Assembly (NCBI GenBank): GCA_046582115.1
Contig: JAYGFA010000096.1
Span: 1 to 27,930, forward strand
Reading direction: 5' to 3'
DNA: 27,930 nt
Source: UBA11889 sp046582115
GTDB taxonomy: Bacteria > Pseudomonadota > Gammaproteobacteria > Pseudomonadales > Azotimanducaceae
This document shows positions 1 to 6,936 of this stretch, piece by piece (position 1 is the first letter of the stretch; the number at the start of each line of letters is the position of its first letter). The translations under genes and the position numbers were made by a program. The notes beneath the pieces are model-generated. The model ran no database searches. It was given only the letters and a program-made list of their open reading frames with translations, and had not been told where the DNA came from.

Positions 1-39
1 ACAAGAAAAAACAAGTAAAATAGCTTCGGCATAGTCGCG

Positions 40-55
40 GGGCATGCCGATGCCC
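40..55 (-). terminator. Weak hairpin downstream of the M3 peptidase
   Basis: GGGCAT at 40-45 pairs with ATGCCC at 50-55 around a 4-base loop, just past the stop codon of the minus-strand peptidase gene. On the minus strand a T-rich stretch (1-20) follows, but about 20 bases after the stem, so this is not a canonical intrinsic terminator. It may contribute to 3' end formation. Nothing else is visible in bases 1-60. Confidence 0.25.
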
Positions 56-60
56 GTATT

Positions 61-1920
61 TCATACTGACACGTCGTTGACGAGTTTTTCGAAATGATTC
101 ACCCGCGGTTTCAGCATTGCGACCGTATCCCGCCAAAAATCAGGTCGCGAGAGATCAACGTCCAAATGTTTAGCCGCCAAATCCTCTGCGGTCATTCGTC
201 CTGTATCACGGAGCAATCCTTCGTATCGCGGGAAAAACTCGTCCCCGAACCTTGCACGCTTCGCGTACACCCCAAGACTGAAGAGATACCCAAAAAGATA
301 CGGGAAATTATAGAAACTCAAACCCGAAATGAAGAAATGGAGCTTATTCGCCCAAAATAACGGATCCGGTTCAGAAAGACTCTCGCCGTACCATTTTTCC
401 CACGCTTGACTCATCAATGCTTTAAGTTCATCCGGACGTACGGGACGTTCCTGACGCGCCTCATAAAAATTCTTTTCGAATTCAAAGCGTGTCGGAATGT
501 TCAAGATAAACGAAATTAATGCCCCCGTTTCCTCCCAGGCGATCGCGAGTTCTTCCGACGGCGTCTCAGCACGCTCGAGCAAAGCATCGCGAACGATCGT
601 TTCACCAAACGTACTCGCGGTTTCGGCGAGCGACATTCCATAACTTCGCTGACTATCGGGAAGATCCTTCATCGTCCAGGAATGAAAAGCATGTCCCAAT
701 TCGTGGGCCAACGTGATCACGTCGCTCGCGCCCCCGGTGTATGTCATGTATACACGAGGCGTCCGCGATTTGGGAAAACCGGTGCAATAAGCGCCGGGGC
801 GTTTGCGCGAACCAACGGTACCTTCAATCCACTTTCGCTCCGCCATCATTTCGACGAACTCACCCATCGTTGGATCAACACTTCGGTATGCACTCGCGAT
901 GAGCTCCAACGCCTCGGGATAGGGAATCGGCCGATCTTCGCCGCCGATTGAAGGTGCGGGTGAGCGCTGATCCCAAGGACCATATCGCTCTTTGCCATAT
1001 GCTTTTGCTTGCAATACCGCAGCGCGGCGGGCTAGCGGGATCGACTCTTTAGCTACCGAGAGAACAACATCAAGAGTCGAGCGAGAGATTCTGTTCATAT
1101 GAGCGGGTGAATCCAGAAAATGAACCGGACTTTTAATCGAGCGACGCCGGCCCATTTCCAGTCGCCATCCAGCAATGGCATTGATCGCCGCGGCACAAGA
1201 TTCGACTTGCTCGCCCCACGATTCGTTGATTGCGCGCCACGCGTTCTCACGCGTCCTGTCGTCCGGTTTCTGGAGTAACCCGTTCGTTTCGGCTAAGCCC
1301 ATCGATTGTGTTTCGTTACCAACGAGGACATCGCACGTCAACGTACCTGCAAGCTGATCATAGAGTCGACCCCATGCGTGGATCCCATCTTGAGCCAACC
1401 CCGAAACAAGGTTTTCTTCGTCGAGACTTAGGTTGAAATCACGACGCTTTCTTGCGTGCTCAACGACGAAACGTGTCGATTTCGTCAGCTCGCCGGCGAG
1501 ATAGACCTCGATGACATCGGTCGTCACGAGATCGAGAAATTGTGACCACGGTTGAGACAGCTCCATAAACCGTTTTTGGTAAGACTGGAGTCGGCCGGAC
1601 AGCACCTGCGCGGCTTCGTCTTGGCTATCCACACTCATACAACAATCCGCATACGAATCAGGATTTCCGAGAAGTGGGCGAACCTCTTCACTGATGCGGT
1701 GGATTTCTCGGGCTGCTTCGATGGCTTCCATTGCTTCCTCAACACCCAACCCACCGGCCTCTTCAAGGAGAGGAAGTAATACCGAGTTGGGCTCAATCAT
1801 TTGATCCATCAGCTCACTGGCTGAATAAAGGTCGGCGTCGATCGCGGGACAGTCAGCGCTCTCGTATTCGCTTGAAAGGTCCCAAGGGATGCCCTGGACC
1901 CCATTGTTCATATCAGACAT
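61..1920 (-). CDS. M3 family oligoendopeptidase (PepF-like zinc metallopeptidase)
   Basis: The 619-residue product is predicted to be a cytoplasmic zinc peptidase that cleaves oligopeptides. No signal peptide or membrane segment is visible. The zinc site is clear: H406-E407-L-G-H410 with a second HxxH-type histidine at 413, and the third ligand is probably E433 in SLAETASTFGE, as in M3 thimet/oligoendopeptidases. The length (about 600) fits the M3B oligoendopeptidase F group. The start ATG at 1920 has GAGG about 8 bases upstream; a second ATG lies three codons in. The gene follows the cupin gene by 21 bp on the same strand, so the two are probably co-transcribed. Family assignment is firm. 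Physiological substrates cannot be read from sequence. Confidence 0.93.
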   Translation of the reverse strand: MSDMNNGVQGIPWDLSSEYESADCPAIDADLYSASELMDQMIEPNSVLLPLLEEAGGLGVEEAMEAIEAAREIHRISEEVRPLLGNPDSYADCCMSVDSQDEAAQVLSGRLQSYQKRFMELSQPWSQFLDLVTTDVIEVYLAGELTKSTRFVVEHARKRRDFNLSLDEENLVSGLAQDGIHAWGRLYDQLAGTLTCDVLVGNETQSMGLAETNGLLQKPDDRTRENAWRAINESWGEQVESCAAAINAIAGWRLEMGRRRSIKSPVHFLDSPAHMNRISRSTLDVVLSVAKESIPLARRAAVLQAKAYGKERYGPWDQRSPAPSIGGEDRPIPYPEALELIASAYRSVDPTMGEFVEMMAERKWIEGTVGSRKRPGAYCTGFPKSRTPRVYMTYTGGASDVITLAHELGHAFHSWTMKDLPDSQRSYGMSLAETASTFGETIVRDALLERAETPSEELAIAWEETGALISFILNIPTRFEFEKNFYEARQERPVRPDELKALMSQAWEKWYGESLSEPDPLFWANKLHFFISGLSFYNFPYLFGYLFSLGVYAKRARFGDEFFPRYEGLLRDTGRMTAEDLAAKHLDVDLSRPDFWRDTVAMLKPRVNHFEKLVNDVSV

Positions 1921-1941
1921 ACGTACCTCGTTTGGCTTCTG

Positions 1942-2409
1942 CTAAGGGGAGGGATGAATCGCATCAACCCAGTGCAACCCGTTAGGATCTTCGGCGACGG
2001 GCACATCGAGGTTGACGACAACGGCTTCTTGATCGCTTCTTACGAGCACACAATATAAAGGTTCTTTTTCGTCGGCATTAATCTCTTGATGCGGGACAAA
2101 TGGCGGGACATAAATGAAGTCGCCCGGACCCGCCTCCGCGACGTTCTCCAACTTGTCTCCCCAGCGCATGCGCGCGCGACCTTTAATAACATAAATAATG
2201 CTCTCCAACTCACCGTGGTGGTGGGCACCGGTTTTCGCATCCGGATGTATCTCCACGGTACCGGCCCAGAGTTTTCTCGCTCCCGCGGTCGCGAAATTGA
2301 TTGCGGCTGCACGTGTCATCCCTTCGGTCTGCGGTGTGTTTCGGTCTAAATGTTGGCCGCTAATGACTTTGACACCGTCATTACGCCAATCGCTCAGCTG
2401 ATCACTCAT
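1942..2409 (-). CDS. Small single-domain cupin protein
   Basis: The 155-residue protein has one cupin barrel. Motif 1 is visible as H63, H65 and E69 within GAHHHGELESIIYVIKG, and motif 2 as PGDFIYVPPFVPHQE with H107. All four usual metal ligands (two His, one Glu, one His) are therefore present, which fits a metal-binding cupin rather than a degenerate one. No signal peptide is seen. Close relatives are generally annotated only as cupin domain proteins, acting as small dioxygenase, isomerase or binding proteins, so no reaction is assigned. The start ATG at 2409 opens MSDQLSDW. It is the first gene of a likely two-gene unit with the M3 peptidase and faces the alpha/beta hydrolase gene across a 220-bp divergent gap. 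Confidence 0.9.
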   Translation of the reverse strand: MSDQLSDWRNDGVKVISGQHLDRNTPQTEGMTRAAAINFATAGARKLWAGTVEIHPDAKTGAHHHGELESIIYVIKGRARMRWGDKLENVAEAGPGDFIYVPPFVPHQEINADEKEPLYCVLVRSDQEAVVVNLDVPVAEDPNGLHWVDAIHPSP

Positions 2410-2492
2410 GGTTTCGTTCTCTTAAATTGTCCGCGCCGACAAGCAGTCAAAATGCAACCACAAGCGTTAGCGTTATTTCGATCACCATAAAG

Positions 2493-2533
2493 GTCCATCA
2501 AAGAAAGCGTCAAGAATCAAAACGCTGGTGGAC
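2493..2533. other. Bulged inverted repeat in the divergent cupin/hydrolase gap
   Basis: GTCCATC (2493-2499) can pair with GGTGGAC (2527-2533) with one G-U wobble. Inside it AGCGT (2506-2510) pairs perfectly with ACGCT (2522-2526) around an 11-base loop. The structure lies about 100 bases upstream of the hydrolase start and about 85 bases upstream of the cupin start. It could be an operator or a leader structure. Function is inferred only from position. Confidence 0.3.
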
Positions 2534-2629
2534 TTCAACGAACACTGCCAGTTTATTTATCTGACCGTGTCTTTAAACTCGAAACCTTGGATTCAAATTT
2601 AGTTAGAGAAACTGGCGAAGGAGTACTCC

Positions 2630-3340
2630 ATGGCATGGCGTAGTAACGAGGTAAATAAAGACGGGCTCACTGAACGGGAGTTCGATCTTTCCGTCAATGG
2701 TCAAAACGTTCCGGGTGTCTATTGGCGGCCTGAGAACGGCAATGCCAGTCGCCTCGCCCTGTTGGGTCACGGCGGTTCGACGCACAAGAAAGTGGAGTAC
2801 ATCCAGTTGGTCGCAAACATGCTCGTCCAGCGCGGCATCGCTGCAATGGCCATCGACGGACCTGGACACGGTGAACGCGCACCAGCGGATGGGGTTCAGA
2901 ATCCTGACGGATTCGCCGATATTTGGAATGCCGGCGGCGGCACGGACGGCATCGTAGCCGACTGGCAAGCTGCCTTGGATTTTATTGAATCGGAAGAGGG
3001 CGTTCGGCCCGCGTGTTGGTGGGGGTTATCGATGGGCACCATGATGGGACTGCCTGTAATAGCGACCGATTCGCGCATTCACGTCGCCTTGCTCGGTCTC
3101 ATGGGAACGTGGGGTCCGAACGGCGAGGACCTCAAGCGACTCGCGCCAGAAGTTTCGTGCCCCGTGCGCTTCTTAGTCCAGTGGGACGACGATATCGTCC
3201 CACGGAATACCTGTCTTGAACTCTACGATGCGTTGGGTAGTGAAAAAAAGACGTTGCACGCGAATCCAGGCATCCATACCGCCGTGCCGCAGACGGAGAT
3301 CGCAAGTTCGGTTGAATACCTCGATAGGTACCTTAAATAA
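2630..3340 (+). CDS. Alpha/beta hydrolase (dienelactone hydrolase-like)
   Basis: The 236-residue cytoplasmic serine hydrolase has a complete apparent triad: nucleophile S134 in GLSMG, an acid within the DDD run at 186-188 after the VQW strand, and H216 in NPGIHTAVP. The N-terminal LLGHGGSTHKK carries the HGG oxyanion-type motif, and AIDGPGHGER follows. The layout fits the small dienelactone hydrolase/BAAT-like esterase group. The substrate is not predictable. The ATG at 2630 has an excellent ribosome binding site (AAGGAG, spacing about 7). It is the first gene of a four-gene same-strand run with a crotonase, a PPOX flavoprotein and a GDPD; the 134-bp gap to the crotonase leaves room for a second promoter. 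Confidence 0.88.
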   Translation: MAWRSNEVNKDGLTEREFDLSVNGQNVPGVYWRPENGNASRLALLGHGGSTHKKVEYIQLVANMLVQRGIAAMAIDGPGHGERAPADGVQNPDGFADIWNAGGGTDGIVADWQAALDFIESEEGVRPACWWGLSMGTMMGLPVIATDSRIHVALLGLMGTWGPNGEDLKRLAPEVSCPVRFLVQWDDDIVPRNTCLELYDALGSEKKTLHANPGIHTAVPQTEIASSVEYLDRYLK

Positions 3341-3474
3341 CCTAATCGCGAGACAACTACCTTCGATGGACACATTGATTCGGAAAATCCGAAAACAACG
3401 ACGAGTCATCAACGGCTTGTGGCACGGGTGAAGTACGCCTAGGATTTCTAAAATACAAGAAACCGAGGACCTGT

Positions 3475-4251
3475 ATGAGCGATTACGAAACAATTCTTTA
3501 TGAAGTCGACGGGACCCGGGCCACGATCACGTTGAATCGACCGGATAACCTAAACGGCATTACCAATGCCATGATGCGCGAACTATACGATTGCTTGAAT
3601 GTCGTCGCCCAGGATGACAGCGTGCGGGTCGTCCTTTTTACCGGGACTGGCCGCGGATTCTGCCCGGGTGTCGATCTTAAAGCGTCGACCAGTGGGGAAA
3701 CACAAGCACCCTTCAGCAAGGCCTGCTTCCATATCACCTCGCTGCTGCACGAAATGCCCAAAATAACAGTGGCGGGCATTAACGGTATGTGCGCCGGCGC
3801 CGGATTTGGGTGGGCCTGCGCGTGTGACCTTCGGTATGCAACGGCAAGCGCAACGTTCAATTCCGCCTTTCTCGGAGTCGCGATCTCGGGCGATATGGCA
3901 GGCCCGTGGTTACTACCTCGCATCGTTGGAGCGAGCAAGGCGAGGGAACTGTTCTTCATGCCAGACAAATTCAAGGCCGACGAGGCCGAGAGAATTGGTT
4001 TGGTCTCAAAGATGTTCTCGGATGAGGCCTTCCGCGACGAAGTCAATGCCATTGTCGATCGTCTCTCGAAGGCGGCTCCGCTCGCCATCGGCGAGATGAA
4101 AAAGAATTTCGTGAATGCGGAAAATATGCCGTTACGGGATTACATCGAACTGGAAACGGAGCGACACAGCCGAACGGGTGCCAGCGCCGACTCCCGCGAG
4201 GCATTTCATGCCTTTTTAGAAAAAAGAGAACCTAAGTTCCAGGGTCGTTGA
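3475..4251 (+). CDS. Enoyl-CoA hydratase/isomerase (crotonase) family protein, PaaG-like active site
   Basis: The 258-residue crotonase-fold protein should act on acyl-CoA thioesters in the cytoplasm. The oxyanion-hole segments are present (GRGFCPGVDL and the NGMCAGAGFG loop). Both catalytic glutamates of classical enoyl-CoA hydratase appear to be replaced: the first position is G112 and the second F132. D140 in SGDMAGPWLLPRIVG lines up with the aspartate of the PDSG motif of PaaG-type isomerases, so isomerase or related chemistry is more likely than simple hydration. The alignment was done by eye. The ATG at 3475 has GAGG about 8 bases upstream. The PPOX gene follows after 30 bp, suggesting co-transcription. 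Confidence 0.88.
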   Translation: MSDYETILYEVDGTRATITLNRPDNLNGITNAMMRELYDCLNVVAQDDSVRVVLFTGTGRGFCPGVDLKASTSGETQAPFSKACFHITSLLHEMPKITVAGINGMCAGAGFGWACACDLRYATASATFNSAFLGVAISGDMAGPWLLPRIVGASKARELFFMPDKFKADEAERIGLVSKMFSDEAFRDEVNAIVDRLSKAAPLAIGEMKKNFVNAENMPLRDYIELETERHSRTGASADSREAFHAFLEKREPKFQGR

Positions 4252-4281
4252 GTCCACTCAGCGCGTTAGACGAGGTTGCCA

Positions 4282-4746
4282 ATGACGAACGTTGCATTTA
4301 ACGACATCGAGACCAGGTTTCGGGAAATCGCCGATCGTATTGTCTGGTGCACGTTCGCTACCGTTGACCGATCGGGAAAACCCCGTTCGCGAATTCTGCA
4401 CCCAATCTGGGAAGGATCCACTGGATGGATTGCAACAGGCCGACACAGCCACAAAGAGAAACATCTCTCTTCGAATCCGTACGTCAGCTTGACATATTGG
4501 GACCCACAACATGAGCAAGCCATTGTCGACTGCGAGGCCATCTGGGAAGACGATCCTGATCAAAAGCAAAGGATTTGGACGTTGTTCCGCGAGACACCAC
4601 CACCCCTGGGCTACGAGCTTGGGATGCTTTGGAAAAACATCGACGACCCTAATTTCGGGCTCCTTCGATTACGTCCCTGGCGAATTTCGGTAGGTTCCCT
4701 CAAGGCGTTAATGGCGGGCCAACCCGACATCGTGTGTCGTCCCTGA
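4282..4746 (+). CDS. Pyridoxamine 5'-phosphate oxidase-fold flavin protein
   Basis: The product of about 154 residues has the split-barrel PPOX fold pattern: CTFATVDRSGKPRSRILHPIW near the start, then GWIATGRHSHKEKHLSSNPYVSLTYWDP, and a C-terminal LRPWRISVGSL strand. Such proteins usually bind FMN (or F420 or heme in other clades) and reduce or bind small molecules. True pyridoxal phosphate synthesis is unlikely for this short, divergent type. I chose the ATG at 4282 because GAGG sits 6 bases upstream; an in-frame TTG at 4276 is less likely. It lies 30 bp after the crotonase gene and 16 bp before the GDPD gene. The context suggests a role in the same pathway, but no substrate is evident. Confidence 0.83.
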   Translation: MTNVAFNDIETRFREIADRIVWCTFATVDRSGKPRSRILHPIWEGSTGWIATGRHSHKEKHLSSNPYVSLTYWDPQHEQAIVDCEAIWEDDPDQKQRIWTLFRETPPPLGYELGMLWKNIDDPNFGLLRLRPWRISVGSLKALMAGQPDIVCRP

Positions 4747-4762
4747 TCGATCGCTCTACTCA

Positions 4763-5521
4763 GTGGCGATGATGCACCCGTTCTTTGACCACCCTGGGTG
4801 TTTAGCGTTTGCCCATCGCGGCGACCGCGATGCCGGACCCGAAAATACATTGATCGCTTTCGAGGGTGCCGTGCAGCAAGGTTTTCGATACCTCGAAACC
4901 GACGTCCACTGCACCCGGGATGGAGTCTTGCTCGCCTTTCATGACGATCGACTGGATCGTGTCACCAACCGCAGCGGCGTAATCGCGGAACTGAGTTACG
5001 ACGTTATTCAATCAGCGCGAGTTGGCGGGACCGAGCCCATTCCCCGCCTGGATGAACTTCTCGAGAGCTTTCCCGACACGCGCTTCAATATTGATCCAAA
5101 ATCTGACACATCGGTGGTTCCGTTGATTCGCTTAATCCAGGACGTCGGCGCGCAAGATCGCATCTGTATTGGATCCTTCAGCGACCAGAGAATTCGTCGC
5201 GTTCGGGAAGCCCTTCCAGGTGTCTGCACGTCGATGGGGCCGATCGAAACCCTGCGCGCCCGAATCTTCAGTTTCGGTATTCCGACGGGAACATTCGACG
5301 CGTTAGCGGCACAGGTGCCCATTCGTTGGAACGGCATAAAAATCATCGACCAACGTTTCGTTGATGCTATGCATCGCAGCGGACTACAAATTCATGTCTG
5401 GACTGTGAACGAACCAAACCAAATGGAAGAACTTCTTGATATGGGAATCGATGGCATCATGACAGACCGACCCGCAACGCTGAAACAGATATTGGTTAAC
5501 CGACAACAATGGATGAACTGA
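4763..5521 (+). CDS. Glycerophosphodiester phosphodiesterase (cytoplasmic, UgpQ-like)
   Basis: This 252-residue TIM-barrel enzyme is predicted to hydrolyse glycerophosphodiesters to sn-glycerol 3-phosphate and an alcohol. The catalytic and metal residues are visible with GTG numbering: H18 in AHRGDRDAGPENT, E45 and D47 in YLETDVHCTRDG, and H60 in FHDDRLDRVT. The C-terminal WTVNEPNQMEELLDMGIDGI is typical of the family. There is no signal peptide, so it resembles the cytoplasmic UgpQ type rather than periplasmic GlpQ. The start is uncertain: GTG at 4763 or the tandem ATGs at 4769 and 4772, none with a good ribosome binding site, which suggests translational coupling to the PPOX gene 16 bp upstream. 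Its 3' end converges on the acyltransferase gene. Confidence 0.9.
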   Translation: MAMMHPFFDHPGCLAFAHRGDRDAGPENTLIAFEGAVQQGFRYLETDVHCTRDGVLLAFHDDRLDRVTNRSGVIAELSYDVIQSARVGGTEPIPRLDELLESFPDTRFNIDPKSDTSVVPLIRLIQDVGAQDRICIGSFSDQRIRRVREALPGVCTSMGPIETLRARIFSFGIPTGTFDALAAQVPIRWNGIKIIDQRFVDAMHRSGLQIHVWTVNEPNQMEELLDMGIDGIMTDRPATLKQILVNRQQWMN

Positions 5522-5556
5522 CCGCCCCATGATGGTCCACGGGAGTTACCGCTACT

Positions 5557-6894
5557 TCAACTACGAATGAGACTTTGTGGAAACGACAAGACGCCGGCGA
5601 TATAGGCGCCCAGAAACGGCAAACAGAGGACGTAAATACGAAGTCCCAACCACTGATCACCCACCACGCCATCTAATGCCAGCAACGCAAGACCACTGCA
5701 CGCAACCATAGCACCCGATACCAGCCGCCAGCTCGCCACATTACCGACCGTACTAGACGTTCCGCGTTCCAGCCGACTAAACACTGGCGCCAGGAGCGCG
5801 AGTGCAGCGACGTACACAAGTAACCAGATCGGCCGTAACGACCACCAGAGGCTTGTACCGGGATCAACTTCGAGACCAATATTTCCGATCTCCAAGGCAA
5901 GGCCGACCGTCAGGGTCGAAGCGGTGAGGTGCCATAGGTAGATCGTCATGATCATGCCGTTAATGAGTAACGTCGCGGTCCAGGGCCCCACCTGAGAGAG
6001 CCAACGTTGCGCCGGTTTTTCGAAGGCCAATAAGATCCCCATCTGGGTAATGCCGAGAGCGAGCATCGCGAACTTCGGAGGTAACGTATTGCTGACGTCT
6101 TCACCGGGCACACTGACCATTCCGATCGGATACGGGCCCCAGTACACCATAGCGAACAGCAGCACCATTCCACCGATAGCCCAGGTCGCAGCATTTCGTA
6201 GACCGGTTAAGTGCCCATCCCTCCACGCATACCCCAACTGATGTACGGCAAGCCAAACAAACCCATAGTTAAGCCACCCTAGGTCCCGAAGACCGAACGC
6301 AAAAAATAAAGCATCGTCGACGATAGCAAGGAGGGCCAAGGCCCAAAATGAAGCCATCCCGTATCGACGCCATGCGCCCCAAGTCAAAGGAACAAGTAGG
6401 GCGACCACGATGTATACCGACAGAAACCAAATCGGTACAAGCGCAACTTTTGATGCGACCGAAAGAATTTCTACTCGAATACCTAATAGGTTGCCCACGC
6501 CACCTATCAAGATCCAGGCCAATACAAGAGGTAGGATCGGTTTGATTAAACGACCAAGCCGACTGGCCAGCCACTCGCTGTAACCACGGCCATCTCTGGT
6601 AGCGGCATTCCACGAGACACCGTTTGCGTATCCCCCCACGAGAAAGAATATCGGCATCACCTGGAATCCCCAGGTGAGCCAGCGCGTCCAGGGTTCCAAC
6701 TCAAGCATATTGGCGATCGCTAAATTGCCGTCGATCACATGGGGCGCGGCCATCAACCAGTGACCCGATATGACAGCGAGAATAGAAAGTGCCCGCAAAA
6801 AATCAACGTACCGGTTCCGTGACTCGGGCGTCTGAGCTGCCATCGTCCGTGCTTGGGTCCAGAGACCTGGTCTCCCTGGAGAAACACTATTCAT
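5557..6894 (-). CDS. Acyltransferase-3 family integral membrane protein
   Basis: The 445-residue multi-spanning membrane protein begins, after a short hydrophilic leader, with RYVDFLRALSILAVISGHW, the classic acyltransferase-3 first helix with conserved Arg and His. MPIFFLVGGYANG matches the second conserved segment. About ten hydrophobic helices follow. The family transfers acyl groups (often acetyl) from donors across or at the inner membrane onto glycans, lipids or small molecules. The ATG at 6894 has GAGGA about 7 bases upstream. It is the downstream gene of a pair with the phospholipase D-like gene (42-bp AT-rich gap). The context hints at envelope lipid or polysaccharide modification, but the acceptor is unknown. 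Confidence 0.88.
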   Translation of the reverse strand: MNSVSPGRPGLWTQARTMAAQTPESRNRYVDFLRALSILAVISGHWLMAAPHVIDGNLAIANMLELEPWTRWLTWGFQVMPIFFLVGGYANGVSWNAATRDGRGYSEWLASRLGRLIKPILPLVLAWILIGGVGNLLGIRVEILSVASKVALVPIWFLSVYIVVALLVPLTWGAWRRYGMASFWALALLAIVDDALFFAFGLRDLGWLNYGFVWLAVHQLGYAWRDGHLTGLRNAATWAIGGMVLLFAMVYWGPYPIGMVSVPGEDVSNTLPPKFAMLALGITQMGILLAFEKPAQRWLSQVGPWTATLLINGMIMTIYLWHLTASTLTVGLALEIGNIGLEVDPGTSLWWSLRPIWLLVYVAALALLAPVFSRLERGTSSTVGNVASWRLVSGAMVACSGLALLALDGVVGDQWLGLRIYVLCLPFLGAYIAGVLSFPQSLIRS

Positions 6895-6904
6895 ATTTTA
6901 TCCT

Positions 6905-6926
6905 CATATTTCAATATGTTACGTAA
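6905..6926. promoter_or_regulatory. Two adjoining palindromes in an AT-rich intra-operon gap
   Basis: CATATT (6905-6910) and AATATG (6913-6918) form a perfect 6-bp dyad with a 2-base spacer. It is immediately followed by the 8-bp palindrome TTACGTAA (6919-6926). The 42-bp gap between the phospholipase D-like stop and the acyltransferase start is strikingly AT-rich compared with its neighbours. The dyad touches the acyltransferase ribosome binding site (GAGGA, complement of 6901-6905). It may be an internal promoter/operator or a translational control element. This is inferred from sequence shape only. Confidence 0.35.
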
Positions 6927-6936
6927 TTTATATAAT

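Noticed and set aside
3366..3431. 21-codon basic ORF between the hydrolase and crotonase genes, with a small TTCGGA/TCCGAA hairpin at 3379-3393
   Set aside because: It has no ribosome binding site and no coupling to the next start (44 bp away); the hairpin is short and lacks a T-tract.
3498..4088. 196-residue minus-strand open frame opposite the crotonase gene
   Set aside because: It lies entirely within a well-supported coding region, shows no family motif, and its composition is that of a reverse-frame shadow.
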